Assembly (NCBI GenBank): GCA_037147175.1
Contig: JBAWVS010000046.1
Location: 1 to 22,042, forward strand
Direction of reading: 5' to 3'
Length of the DNA stretch: 22,042 nt
From: a bacterium
Lineage (GTDB): Bacteria > Cyanobacteriota > Vampirovibrionia > Gastranaerophilales > UBA9971
Part shown: piece after piece, positions 7,299-16,601 of the stretch
How the letters are laid out: the number at the start of each line of letters is the position of its first letter
How positions within the stretch are numbered: position 1 is the stretch's first letter
Program-made: the position numbers and the translations under genes
Notes under the pieces: generated by a model
The model's database searches: none
Seen by the model: the letters and a program-made list of their open reading frames with translations, nothing else
Told to the model about the DNA's origin: nothing

Positions 7299-7841
7299 AT
7301 GGGAAACATAACAAACAAAGAAGAACTTTTAAAACTTTTAAGAGCAGGTTTGTTTGAAAAATTTAATGAAAGCCGCTTTTATGGTGATGAACTGCTTGAT
7401 TTAACAGAACTGGACCTGAAAGAATCTGCTATAAATTCAGTAAATCTTGATAAAACTGATTTATCAGGCTCAGACTTAAGCGAAACAGAATTAAATGAAG
7501 TAAATTTTAGCGGAAGTGATCTTAGTACGGTTATTTTTTCTCATGCAACAATTACTGATTGCGGTTTCTCTGATACAGTTCTTGAAGGGTCAATATTTAG
7601 CAACGCATCATTAATAAATTGTGATTTTACAGCTGCCGAGTTTAACGGAGCAAATATATGCGGGGCTGACTTAACCGGTTCTGATTTAAGTCTTTGCGAA
7701 AATCTTATGCACACTGCATATAATAAAAATACCGTATGGCCTTCGGATGAATGTTTGCCCGATGATTTTGATCCCGAATATGACAGCAGTTTTGCTGAAC
7801 TCGAAGATGAACCGACCTTTACAGAAGATCTTTCGTATTAA
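7299..7841 (+). CDS. Pentapeptide-repeat protein
   Basis: 180 residues. From about 35 to 135 the chain is built of pentapeptide repeats of the A(D/N)LXX type (for example TDLSG SDLSE TELNE VNFSG SDLST, then CDFTA AEFNG ANICG ADLTG SDLSL). These are predicted to fold as a right-handed quadrilateral beta-helix. A short helical N-terminus (NKEELLKLLRAG) precedes it and an acidic tail follows, including TVWP, a frequent ending in cyanobacterial pentapeptide proteins. No signal peptide or membrane segment is present. CGAGGAAC is a good ribosome binding site. It lies 55 bp after a response regulator and converges on the transglutaminase gene with 7 bp between stops. The function of such proteins is rarely predictable. 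Confidence 0.92.
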   Translation: MGNITNKEELLKLLRAGLFEKFNESRFYGDELLDLTELDLKESAINSVNLDKTDLSGSDLSETELNEVNFSGSDLSTVIFSHATITDCGFSDTVLEGSIFSNASLINCDFTAAEFNGANICGADLTGSDLSLCENLMHTAYNKNTVWPSDECLPDDFDPEYDSSFAELEDEPTFTEDLSY

Positions 7842-7848
7842 AATTTTT

Positions 7849-10800
7849 TTATAATCTTTTTAGAGCCTGATTTGCATCATCAAAATCAGGCTCTAATTCT
7901 ATCGCCCTGTCAAAATTTTCTTTAGCCGCGTCTAAATTCCCCTGTGCTTTGTTAATTAAACCGGAATAGTAATAATAAGAAGAATTTTTTTCATCCATAT
8001 AACTAACCGGTTTTAAATAATTTTCTGCAATAGAATAATTGCCTCTTGTAATTTCAATCCCTGCAATATCAATCCAGATTAAAGAATGTAAAGGGTTAGA
8101 AGAAAGAGCTTTTTTGAGAGATTTTTCGGCTTCATCAATATCTCCTGAACGTAAATACATCATTCCAATATTATAATTGGCTTCCTGATCTAAATAAGCG
8201 TCTTTTATTATGTCTTTATAGCATTTATTAGACTCATCTTCCTGCCCTGCAACTTCATAAATTTCAGCAATATTAAGTTTTAATTTATTATTAGCAGGAT
8301 CAATTTCAAGAGCTTTTTTATATTTTTCGAGAGCAGAGTTATTATTTCCTTCGGAAAAATATATTTTGCCTAAACCTTTAAGAGCAGTGATGTTTTTTTC
8401 ATCGAGAGCAAGAGCTTTTTGGAAATTTTGTTTTGCTTTATCAAGCTTATTCATCTTAAGGTAAATATTTCCAATGGTTTCATAGATTAGATTTTTGTCA
8501 TTGTTTCCGATAATAATATTATTCAAAATCTCCAGTGCGATATTATATTCATTTTTTGTTTCATAGTATTTAGCTTTATAATATTTGCTTTTTAAGGGGT
8601 TTTTTCTCTCGGATTTAAATAATAGCCAGTAATTTTGTTCGTTGAAATCTTCCCAGAAATAAGTGTCATTAATTTGTTGTTTTTCTGCCAGTTCTTTAAC
8701 AAGATTTAACTCTTTTTCGGCTAAGTTATAGTTGTTTTTTTGAATATAAAGTTTTGCTTGTTCCATTGAGTAAGTTACACTTTCAGAATTAAGTTTTACA
8801 GCTTTTTTAAGCTCATTTTGGGCAAAGTCAGTTTTGTTTTCTGCAAGATAAGCTTTTGCAAGTAAATAATGCGTATAATCATCATTTTGAAATTTATTTT
8901 TATTGATTAAGTTAATTCCTAATTCGGGAAGATTCTGAAATTTGATTTTGCTTAAAGCATCACTGATAAGTAATTCATCTTCAGGGTTAAGTTTTTTCTT
9001 AGGAAAATAAATGTTTTTAGTGTTATCAATTTGTGATTTCCATATATCTAAATCTTTTACATTATCAAAAGATTTAGAAGCAAGATTGAAAAAACCGAGA
9101 CCGGATAATTTTAATCCGAGCTTCATATAAGAATAATCATCATTTTCGGAAATAGAACTGTAATAAGTGCTGAAATCGTCCAAAGATTTTTTAACATCAC
9201 CTTTTATAAAGTTGTAGAAAGCACTTTTTACATAATCTTTTTCGTCATAGTCGCTTAAAGAAATGTTTTTTATGCTTGAATTATCTGATGTATCGGTAAT
9301 TAACTTATTATTAACAGTTTTTATTGTTAAAAAATCGCTGTTAGCCGTATTACCTAAATTTATCTTTAAAATGCCTTTATCCTGTTTAGAAATTACAGGT
9401 TTATCAGAGTTTAGAATCTCTATTTTAATGTTTGAAAAGCTTTTTAAAACATTAATTAATAAATCAGTCCTGTCAGAAAGGTTATTAAGCGATGTTTCCG
9501 CCATTGCTATATGGGTAGGAACAAAATTTTTGCGGGGTAAAACAGCATCCAGATTTATCCATTTACTTCCGATATAAGCCTTTGTCCACATATGATACCC
9601 GAAGGCTGCTTGTGAGTCTGAGGAGGGGGTTTGCTTCTCTGTAATATCAGTATAAATTAATCCCACAATTATTTTTGAAGGAATTCCTGCCGCTCTTAGC
9701 AGTGAGGCCAGCAAAACAGCATGTTCTGTGCAATCACCGCTTTTCGTTTCAAGAACCTGCTCTGCATTTGCAAAATCAAGTGAATAATTTTTGTTGGTTA
9801 TATTGTTGTATACCCATGCTTCCATTTTTTTAGAAATTACATAAGCATCCGTTTCCCCTGCAACAAGGCTTTTAGCTATACCGGAAATTTTGTCGCTGTC
9901 AGTGATAATAAAAGGTCCTGACTTTAAATATTCCTCAAGTCCCTTAGCTTCGAAGGGGTAAGGATAATTTGCAATTTCCGGTTTTACGCTGTTAGTTTTT
10001 AAATAAATTACGCTATTGGTTAATTGGATAATTTTTTGCCTTTCATCCTGTAGAAAAAGACTATTCGGGTTGACATCAGAAGTAATTTTTATTTTATAAT
10101 TTAGCTGATCTAAAGAATTTGGATCGGTTATTGCTTTATTTACATAAATTAAGCCTCTGGAAAATATATCATAATCTCCGGAAATATCTGCAATAGCATT
10201 TTTATTGGAAAGAATTTGTTCCATATTAAGCAAAGGTATGGCTTCTTTGACAACTTGCCCGTTTTTGTCTCTCCACTCATAACTTGTAATCCCGGGGAAA
10301 ATATTCGTCGAAATTTTATATTTATTATAGTTATGATTTAAGCCATCTGCATTAAGATTTTCCTGTCCTTGATTTTCGGTTTTTATTTTTATGATTCGAA
10401 GATCAATAGCAGGTTCAATCGTTGAATAATCAATAATTTTTTTGTCCGAAGACTTGTAAAGATTATCTATAGCGTAAGGAAAAAGAATTTTTTCTTTATA
10501 ATTAATGTTTTTAGAAGATTTAACACCGTTTACATCAAAATCAGCAGATATTTCAGAATCAGAATTAAATTTTCCCGATATTTTTGTTTTTTCTCCTGAA
10601 CTTTCTGAATTCATTAAAAAAGAAATCGGTCTGCCTGATTCTTCTTCAACATAGTTTGTATCCTGAATTATTTTAACAGTATTGCTTAAACGCTTGATTT
10701 TTTGTTCAAAATGCCTGTCGGTGACTATATATTTTTTGCCTGCTTCTATCTTTTTTCTTTGAACAGAGCAAATATAGCCGGTTTTTATTCCTGAAACCTT

Positions 10801-10938
10801 GCTTATAGAACAGTTATCATAGATGATTTCCGAATTTACCGCCAATGCCGGACTATTGAAGCAAGTAATTATAAAAACAGGTAAAATAATAAAATAATGG
10901 GGTGTTAAAAAATTGGTTTTTTTTATACCGCTGCCCAT
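7849..10938 (-). CDS. Exported transglutaminase-like protein with C-terminal TPR array
   Basis: 1029 residues. An N-terminal signal peptide (hydrophobic stretch about 16-29, AXA-type site PALA|V near residue 33) predicts export. The middle holds a transglutaminase-like cysteine-peptidase core with the full triad: Cys403 in SGDCTEHAVLLASLLRAAG, His449 in YHMWTKAYI and Asp464 in INLDAVLP. From about residue 565 to the end TPR motifs repeat; the clearest are at about 810-950 (for example ALEKYKKALEIDPANN). The family usually acts as a protease or in cell-wall or peptide processing; the substrate here is unknown. The ATG has GAGGAAAA about 8 nt upstream. It lies 42 bp after the HD-GYP gene and is probably the last gene of the lon operon. 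Confidence 0.88.
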   Translation of the reverse strand: MGSGIKKTNFLTPHYFIILPVFIITCFNSPALAVNSEIIYDNCSISKVSGIKTGYICSVQRKKIEAGKKYIVTDRHFEQKIKRLSNTVKIIQDTNYVEEESGRPISFLMNSESSGEKTKISGKFNSDSEISADFDVNGVKSSKNINYKEKILFPYAIDNLYKSSDKKIIDYSTIEPAIDLRIIKIKTENQGQENLNADGLNHNYNKYKISTNIFPGITSYEWRDKNGQVVKEAIPLLNMEQILSNKNAIADISGDYDIFSRGLIYVNKAITDPNSLDQLNYKIKITSDVNPNSLFLQDERQKIIQLTNSVIYLKTNSVKPEIANYPYPFEAKGLEEYLKSGPFIITDSDKISGIAKSLVAGETDAYVISKKMEAWVYNNITNKNYSLDFANAEQVLETKSGDCTEHAVLLASLLRAAGIPSKIIVGLIYTDITEKQTPSSDSQAAFGYHMWTKAYIGSKWINLDAVLPRKNFVPTHIAMAETSLNNLSDRTDLLINVLKSFSNIKIEILNSDKPVISKQDKGILKINLGNTANSDFLTIKTVNNKLITDTSDNSSIKNISLSDYDEKDYVKSAFYNFIKGDVKKSLDDFSTYYSSISENDDYSYMKLGLKLSGLGFFNLASKSFDNVKDLDIWKSQIDNTKNIYFPKKKLNPEDELLISDALSKIKFQNLPELGINLINKNKFQNDDYTHYLLAKAYLAENKTDFAQNELKKAVKLNSESVTYSMEQAKLYIQKNNYNLAEKELNLVKELAEKQQINDTYFWEDFNEQNYWLLFKSERKNPLKSKYYKAKYYETKNEYNIALEILNNIIIGNNDKNLIYETIGNIYLKMNKLDKAKQNFQKALALDEKNITALKGLGKIYFSEGNNNSALEKYKKALEIDPANNKLKLNIAEIYEVAGQEDESNKCYKDIIKDAYLDQEANYNIGMMYLRSGDIDEAEKSLKKALSSNPLHSLIWIDIAGIEITRGNYSIAENYLKPVSYMDEKNSSYYYYSGLINKAQGNLDAAKENFDRAIELEPDFDDANQALKRL
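7861..7895. other. 13-bp perfect hairpin in the 3' end of the transglutaminase gene
   Basis: TAGAGCCTGATTT (7861-7873) is exactly inverted at 7883-7895 with a 9-nt loop. It lies within the last codons of the minus-strand gene, next to the convergent plus-strand stop. Neither strand has a T tract directly after it, so it is not a standard terminator. It may protect 3' ends or block convergent transcription. Confidence 0.5.
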
Positions 10939-10980
10939 AAATTTTCCTCAATTGACAAAAAATCATTTAAAAATTTAAAT

Positions 10981-13593
10981 TTACTTTTGATTATAAAACT
11001 GATTGAAAGTCTTAAAAATTATATTTTCTTGATTTGTTCTTTGTTCATCATCTTTTAAAAGAATTTGATGGAATCCGTCAAGAGAATAATTTGTAAAAAT
11101 TTTAAGATGCTCCTCAATGTTAGAATAATCTTCTCTCGAAAAAAGTATACCGGATATTTTATCCAATTTTAAATTAAAAAATACATTTATTACTTTATCA
11201 TCAAAATGAGAGCCGGAGTCTTTTCTTAGAATATTTAAAACATTATTAAATGGCATGCGATCACGATAATGACGTTTCGAAGTTACAGCATCAAAAACAT
11301 CGGAAACAGCAAGTATTCTTCCTCCAAGAGGAATATTATCCCCTGATAATTTCCTGAAATACCCTGTTCCATCGTATTTTTCATGGTGAGAAGATGCTAT
11401 TTCAGGAACGTCTTTTAATTTATCTTCGAAATACATACTTTTTAAAATATCATAAGTGAGTTTTGCATGTTCTTGAATATGTTCATATTCTTCATCCGTA
11501 AGTTTGCCTTCTTTGCAAAGAACGCTGTCTCTAATGCCAATTTTGCCAAAGTCATGAAGCAAAGCCGCATATTCAATAATCTCAAGTTGTTCTTCAGGAA
11601 AATTCATCTGTTCTGCAATCGCAACGCTGTAAGCGGTTACTCTTTTTGAATGTCCTGATGTTATTTTGTCTCTGGCATCAATTGATAAAGCTAATGTATT
11701 AATAAAACTGTCAAAAGATTTTTTTTGGTTTTCGTACATAGATTGCTGTTTTTTAAAAAGACGTGCGTTTTCAAGCGCAATTCCCGTACTTGAACCTATT
11801 GCAATAAGCAAATCTTCGTCTTCTGTTGAAAAATATTCGTTTCCGAATTTATTTAATACTTGAAATACGCCTACAATCTCATGATTAAGGTTTCTCATAG
11901 GCATACAAAGTATTGTTTTTGTCTTATAGCCTGTTTTTTTATCAATTTCTTTATTAAATCTATGGTCATTATAAGCATCTTTAATGTTAATTGTTTCTCC
12001 CGTCATAGCAACATGACCGGAAAGCCCTTTGTCCGCGGGAAATCTTATTTCTTGTTTGCCCATACCAATAGCTACTTTTGACCATAATTCATTTGTATCC
12101 CTGTCAAGTATAAATAAAGTGCATCTGTCAGCAGAGAGTGCTCTTTGAGTTTCTTCGGTAATAACTGCAAGAAGCTTGTCAATATCAGTTTCAGCAGCAA
12201 TAGAGCGTCCTATTTTTAACAAGGCAAGGAAAGGATCTCCATTTCCGTTGCCGGTTCGTGTCATATCACCGATTAATGCAAGAGTATCAAGAAACGATTT
12301 GCCGTCAGAAAATAAGTCTTCTTTTTTGGCTGTTTTATTTATTACATTTTTCCATTCCTGCTCGTCAACTTCAAACAGAAGATCTTCAATTTTTTTGCTT
12401 AATACGTATAGTTTATTTGCTTTTGCGAGATTCATTGCTTCCATAAGACTTGAAGAAGCCATAGGAAAATCAAAGCATTTTTTATATATTTTTCCAAGTT
12501 CGTAGTAACATCTTGCAACTTCAGAGTTGATTTCGGCTTCTTTAAAAAGCTCAACTGCTTCATGAAGACATTCTAAAGCATCTTTTGTCTGATCCATAAG
12601 CATATATACATGGGATTTAATTTGTTTTGCAAACCCATAGCCCCTTGGAGAAGATACATTGATGAAAACAGGTTCAATTTGTTCAAGAATAGTGAGAGCC
12701 TTTTCAGGTTTCATTTTTTGAATTTGAATATTTGCAAGTATGCATGAAGAAAAAGCAAAAATTATATCAAGTTTTAATTTTTTTGCAATTTCAATAGATT
12801 TAATGCAATATTCTTCAGCATTTTCATATTCACCCAACTCAAGATAAATTTTTCCGATTTCGCTCTGAATTCTTGCTGCCGTATAAAAATCATTTAAACT
12901 TTCTACGGTTTTCAATCCGTTTGAAAGATGAATTTTAGCTTCTTCATAGCTTTCAATGCTTGATAAATATCTGCCAAATAATAATTCTGTTATGGAAATC
13001 TCTCTTTTATTACCTGTTTCGCTTTTAATTGCAAGAGATTCTTTCATATATTCTATGGCAATCTGGTGATTATCTGCTCTTAAGTAAAAAATAGCAAGAC
13101 TATCCAGAACTTTAGCATATTCCAGACTATTTTTAGGAAGAAGTTCTTGAGCAGACCGAAAATATTTTAAAGCATCACTGTATCTTTTTTCGAAAAAATA
13201 AATAATACCGTAATAATGCGATATTAGTGCTTCCGCTTGTTTTTGTTCTTCTGAGTCAAGCTTTTCAATAAAATATTTGGCATCATTTAAAAGTGTCAAA
13301 GCTCTAATTAATCTGTCTTTACAGTTTTTATAATGAATTAAAGCCAATTCTGCAAGACAAACAGAAATTTTAATAGTATTTTTGAGCTCGAAATAAACTT
13401 TTTGAGCTTCTTCTATATATTTTATAGACTTGTCGTAATTTTGACGAAAAGCTTCAATCAGGCCAAGTTCTAATAAAACTCTTGCCCTGTCTTCATCGCT
13501 TTTTATGTTATTTACATCCTGCTCCATTTTTAAAATTTGTTCGGCAGATATAGTATTTATAATGTCATTTTCAATATTAACCATAGTAGACAA
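10981..13593 (-). CDS. TPR-GAF-HD-GYP protein, putative cyclic-di-GMP phosphodiesterase
   Basis: 870 residues, cytoplasmic. Residues about 30-400 are TPR-like helical repeats. A GAF sensor domain covers about 466-612 (ends SSTGIALENARLF). The HD-GYP domain covers about 635-810. Metal-ligand motifs are intact: SGHSKR (His648), LLHDFGKIGI (His680/Asp681), EHAKL (His709) and HHEKYDGTGY (736-745). The signature GYP reads GYF (744-746) and the following LxG is kept (KLSGDNIP). HD-GYP proteins hydrolyse c-di-GMP; the TPR and GAF parts suggest control by a protein partner and a small ligand. Start: TTG 13593 has AAGTAAG seven bases upstream, but ATG 13584 three codons later is equally possible. It follows lon after 38 bp. 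Confidence 0.92.
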   Translation of the reverse strand: MSTMVNIENDIINTISAEQILKMEQDVNNIKSDEDRARVLLELGLIEAFRQNYDKSIKYIEEAQKVYFELKNTIKISVCLAELALIHYKNCKDRLIRALTLLNDAKYFIEKLDSEEQKQAEALISHYYGIIYFFEKRYSDALKYFRSAQELLPKNSLEYAKVLDSLAIFYLRADNHQIAIEYMKESLAIKSETGNKREISITELLFGRYLSSIESYEEAKIHLSNGLKTVESLNDFYTAARIQSEIGKIYLELGEYENAEEYCIKSIEIAKKLKLDIIFAFSSCILANIQIQKMKPEKALTILEQIEPVFINVSSPRGYGFAKQIKSHVYMLMDQTKDALECLHEAVELFKEAEINSEVARCYYELGKIYKKCFDFPMASSSLMEAMNLAKANKLYVLSKKIEDLLFEVDEQEWKNVINKTAKKEDLFSDGKSFLDTLALIGDMTRTGNGNGDPFLALLKIGRSIAAETDIDKLLAVITEETQRALSADRCTLFILDRDTNELWSKVAIGMGKQEIRFPADKGLSGHVAMTGETINIKDAYNDHRFNKEIDKKTGYKTKTILCMPMRNLNHEIVGVFQVLNKFGNEYFSTEDEDLLIAIGSSTGIALENARLFKKQQSMYENQKKSFDSFINTLALSIDARDKITSGHSKRVTAYSVAIAEQMNFPEEQLEIIEYAALLHDFGKIGIRDSVLCKEGKLTDEEYEHIQEHAKLTYDILKSMYFEDKLKDVPEIASSHHEKYDGTGYFRKLSGDNIPLGGRILAVSDVFDAVTSKRHYRDRMPFNNVLNILRKDSGSHFDDKVINVFFNLKLDKISGILFSREDYSNIEEHLKIFTNYSLDGFHQILLKDDEQRTNQENIIFKTFNQFYNQK

Positions 13594-13631
13594 ATTATAA
13601 CTTACTTTTATGTATTAAGGGAAGATTGGAA

Positions 13632-16022
13632 TTAAAATTTAAACTCTTTTAATTTTTTTGCATTTTTATCACCTTTTCCGTTGTGAGAAAGTGGTTCTGG
13701 CGTATCAGAAAGTGCATATTCCAGCACTTCATCAAAATTTTCCACAATTTTAAAATTTATTTTTCCTTTTAAATAATCGGGAAATTCTTCCAACTCTTTT
13801 TCATTGGCTTTGGGAATGATTACATTATTGATTCCGCTTCTTAATGCGGCGATGCATTTTTCTTTAAGCCCTCCAATTTGCAAAATCCGGCCTCTAAGAG
13901 TAATTTCTCCTGTCATAGCAATGTCTGATCTGACAGGACGTTTTGTAAAAGCACTAATCATTGCAAGAGTGAGAGCAATACCGGCGCTTGGCCCTTCTTT
14001 GGAAGTTGCTCCATCGGGGGCGTGTATATGTATATCATATTTTTCCTGAAGATTTGGAGGTAATTTGAGCTTTTCGTAATTACTCCGAGTATAACTAAAG
14101 GCTGTTTGCGCAGATTCCTTCATTATTTCTCCAAGCCTGCCGGTTAAACTCAGTTTTCCATTCCCCGGCATTACACTTGCTTCGATTTCAAGAAGTTCTC
14201 CGCCGACTTCTGTCCAGGCAAGACCGTGAACAAGTCCTATTTGAGGCTCTTTTTCGGTTTCCTGTCTGGCATATTTATATACTCCCAGATAATCTGTAAT
14301 ATTTTCCGAGGTCAAAACAATATGAATATGAGGATTTTTTACAATTTCAACGGCAACTTTACGGCATGCTTTGGCTATATTTCTTTCAATCTCCCTTACA
14401 CCCGATTCTCTGGTGTATTTGTTTATAATTTCTCTTAAAGCTGTCTCATTTATTTCCAGTTGGTCTTCTTTTATTCCGTTTGTTTTAAATTGTCTTGGGA
14501 TTAAATATTTTTGAGCTATATTAACTTTTTCTTCTTCTGTATAGCCCGGCAGATATATAATTTCAAGCCTGTCTCTCAAAGGTTTATAAAGTGTTTCAAC
14601 GGAATTTGCCGTAGCAATAAAAAAAACTTCCGACAAATCAAACTCTAAATCAATATAATGATCGGTAAAGTGAGAATTTTGAGAAGGGTCAAGGACTTCC
14701 AGCATTGCTGCCGTAGGGTCTCCCATGTGGCTTGGAAGCATCTTTTCTATTTCATCAAGTAAGATTACAGGATTTTTTGTACCTGCATTCTGGATAGCTC
14801 TTATTATTCGTCCCGGCATGGCGCCTATATAAGTCCTTCGATGCCCTCTTATTTCTGATTCGTCATTAATCCCGCCAAGGCTGACCTGTGCAAATTTTTT
14901 GTTCAGGCTCCTTGATATCGACTTAGCGAGAGAAGTTTTCCCTACTCCCGGCGGTCCTACAAGACATATTATGGTGGCTTGAGGTTCTTTTGAAAGTTTT
15001 TTTACCGCTAAAAATTCAAGAATTCTTTCTTTGGCATCTTTAAGCCCGTAATGGTCTTCATCAAGTATTTTTTGAGCCCTTTTTATGTCCAGCATATCTT
15101 TTGAGTTTTTAGACCATGGTAATTCCACCACCGTATCAACATAAGTTCTTATAACAGAAGTTTCTGCCGAATAAAAAGCTATTTTTCCAAGCTTTCTTAT
15201 TTCTTTTAAAAGCTGTTCTTTTACTTTTTGCGGAATTTTTGCTGTTTCTATTTTTTCCCTGAGTTCTTCAGCTTCATCCAGTCCCTCTTCCGACCCCAAT
15301 TCCTCTTTAATGGCGCGTAATTTTTCTCTTAAAAGAAATTCTTTCTGGGTTTTTCCCAGCTTAAACTTGACTTTTTCCTGAATAGCTTCTTCTATACTAA
15401 GCAATTCTATTTCTTTTGAAAGAATTTTACTAACTTCTTCAAGCCGTTCACGCGTGTTTAATGTTTCAAGTATTTTTTGTTTTTCCGGTAATTCTATAGA
15501 AAGATAAGTGGCTATTATGTCGGCAAGTTTGCCTGATTCTTTGATTTCTGAAAGGGTGATAAAGCTTTCGATATTAATTTTTGTTGTTTTCTTTATATAC
15601 TCTTTGAATTTGTCTATTGTAAGGCTTATTAACGATTTTGTTGATTCATCTTCAACTTTTAATTCTTCCAAAACTTCGTATCTGGATTTATAAAAATCAT
15701 TTTCTTTTACTATTTCAATAATCTTTACCCTTTCAATGCCGTCAGCAAGAGCTTTTATAGTGCCATCAGGAAATTTTAGAAGCTGTACCGCTTTAATAAG
15801 CACTCCTACCTGATATAAATCCTTTATTTCAGGATTTTCTGTTGCGTAGTCCTTTTGAGCCAACAAAATCAAGTGATGTTCTTCAGTTAATATAGCATTT
15901 TCGACAGCTATAGCAGACATTTTTCTTGATATAAAGATTGGTGCCATCATTTGAGGATATACAACAATATCTCTCATTATAACCACAGGAATAAAATCGT
16001 CTTTAGTATTAATATTTGCCAT
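13632..16022 (-). CDS. lon: ATP-dependent protease La (Lon)
   Basis: 796 residues, full-length LonA. The N-terminal substrate-binding domain (about 10-205) starts IPVVIMRDIVVYPQMMAPIF. The AAA+ module has Walker A GPPGVGKT (356-363), Walker B PVILLDEIEK (418-427) and the GGINDESEIRGHRRTYIGAM segment (383-402). The serine-lysine peptidase domain has Ser679 in KEGPSAG and Lys722 in LKEKCIAALRSG, the same residue numbers as E. coli Lon. It degrades damaged and regulatory proteins in the cytoplasm. The ATG is preceded by GAGGAAA at somewhat long spacing. A 22-bp palindrome overlaps its promoter. It is the first gene of the presumed operon with the HD-GYP and transglutaminase genes. Confidence 0.98.
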   Translation of the reverse strand: MANINTKDDFIPVVIMRDIVVYPQMMAPIFISRKMSAIAVENAILTEEHHLILLAQKDYATENPEIKDLYQVGVLIKAVQLLKFPDGTIKALADGIERVKIIEIVKENDFYKSRYEVLEELKVEDESTKSLISLTIDKFKEYIKKTTKINIESFITLSEIKESGKLADIIATYLSIELPEKQKILETLNTRERLEEVSKILSKEIELLSIEEAIQEKVKFKLGKTQKEFLLREKLRAIKEELGSEEGLDEAEELREKIETAKIPQKVKEQLLKEIRKLGKIAFYSAETSVIRTYVDTVVELPWSKNSKDMLDIKRAQKILDEDHYGLKDAKERILEFLAVKKLSKEPQATIICLVGPPGVGKTSLAKSISRSLNKKFAQVSLGGINDESEIRGHRRTYIGAMPGRIIRAIQNAGTKNPVILLDEIEKMLPSHMGDPTAAMLEVLDPSQNSHFTDHYIDLEFDLSEVFFIATANSVETLYKPLRDRLEIIYLPGYTEEEKVNIAQKYLIPRQFKTNGIKEDQLEINETALREIINKYTRESGVREIERNIAKACRKVAVEIVKNPHIHIVLTSENITDYLGVYKYARQETEKEPQIGLVHGLAWTEVGGELLEIEASVMPGNGKLSLTGRLGEIMKESAQTAFSYTRSNYEKLKLPPNLQEKYDIHIHAPDGATSKEGPSAGIALTLAMISAFTKRPVRSDIAMTGEITLRGRILQIGGLKEKCIAALRSGINNVIIPKANEKELEEFPDYLKGKINFKIVENFDEVLEYALSDTPEPLSHNGKGDKNAKKLKEFKF

Positions 16023-16049
16023 TTTTTGTTTTTATTTCCTCAAAATATC

Positions 16050-16078
16050 TTTATAATATTGAGTTTTTTTGCTCAATA
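16050..16078 (-). promoter_or_regulatory. lon promoter with overlapping palindromic operator
   Basis: On the minus strand TATAAA (16055-16050) would be the -10. Upstream, TATTGAG and CTCAATA (16057-16063 and 16072-16078 on plus) form an exact 7-bp inverted repeat with an 8-nt A-rich spacer, covering the -35 region and containing TTGAGC. This resembles a repressor site. It matches neither CIRCE (TTAGCACTC-N9-GAGTGCTAA) nor the CtsR direct repeat. Confidence 0.4.
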
Positions 16079-16138
16079 GGACGTTAAAATTATTTGTTAA
16101 TAAGACAGTTTCTAATAATTCTTTTCATAATAAGAGAA

Positions 16139-16166
16139 AATAACGCTGTTTTTCAACACCGTTATT
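16139..16166 (-). terminator. Hairpin with T tract, second of two
   Basis: A 12-bp stem with one mismatch (16139-16150 with 16155-16166, loop TTTC). On the minus strand it is followed directly by TTTTCTCTT. It lies between the small gene ending at 16287 and the lon promoter, so it may prevent read-through into lon. Confidence 0.5.
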
Positions 16167-16225
16167 AGCTATCTTTTTTTAAATTTCATTATGCTTTACA
16201 TGTAAACAAATCCGTTTCAATATAA

Positions 16226-16275
16226 AATGAATAAAGCGCAACCAAAACAATTAGTTTGGTTGCGCTTTATTCATT
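16226..16275 (-). terminator. Perfect 21-bp hairpin after the 104-aa gene
   Basis: The arms 16226-16246 and 16255-16275 are exactly complementary over 21 bp with an 8-nt loop (ACAATTAG) and begin 11 nt after the stop at 16287. The minus-strand tail is T-rich (TTTATATTG). Most likely it is the terminator of the small gene; the plus side has only a weak tail. Confidence 0.65.
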
Positions 16276-16286
16276 CTCGTTTTCAG

Positions 16287-16601
16287 TTAACAACTAATAA
16301 CTGTACTTAAAATTTCGCCGGGTTTAAAAAGTTTTAAAATGTTGAATGAACTTTGGGTTCTTGCAATCTTGTAGTTGAGAAAATCGCAAATTTCATTGTC
16401 ATAATCGTCTCTTTTGGCTACAAAAGAATTTGAGCTACTTAAGTCAGAGATTAAACTTGCATGATCTATGGCGCTATATTCTTTTAATGCACAATAATTA
16501 GCAAACTTTAAGAGCTCATTTCTAGGAGATTTGATGATAAAACTTTTATTAAGTTTTTTATCGATCGCACTATCAATTGCTTGATTTGTTCTGCTACCCA
16601 T
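16287..16601 (-). CDS. Hypothetical protein (104 aa)
   Basis: No family is recognised. It starts MGSRTNQAIDSAIDKKLNKS, is mixed charged and Ser-rich, and has no membrane segment or signal peptide. It contains three cysteines, one at the very C-terminus. The ATG has AAGGGAG about seven bases upstream, a strong ribosome binding site. A possible promoter lies about 150 bp upstream and a perfect hairpin terminator directly downstream, so it looks like a complete single-gene unit. Confidence 0.65.
   Translation of the reverse strand: MGSRTNQAIDSAIDKKLNKSFIIKSPRNELLKFANYCALKEYSAIDHASLISDLSSSNSFVAKRDDYDNEICDFLNYKIARTQSSFNILKLFKPGEILSTVISC

Noticed and set aside
12176-12505. 109-codon plus-strand open frame
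   Set aside because: It is an antisense shadow of the TPR-GAF-HD-GYP gene, with Ser/Arg-rich composition typical of reversed coding sequence.
16057-16078. CIRCE/HrcA element at lon
   Set aside because: The arms are TATTGAG/CTCAATA with an 8-nt spacer, not the nine-base CIRCE arms.
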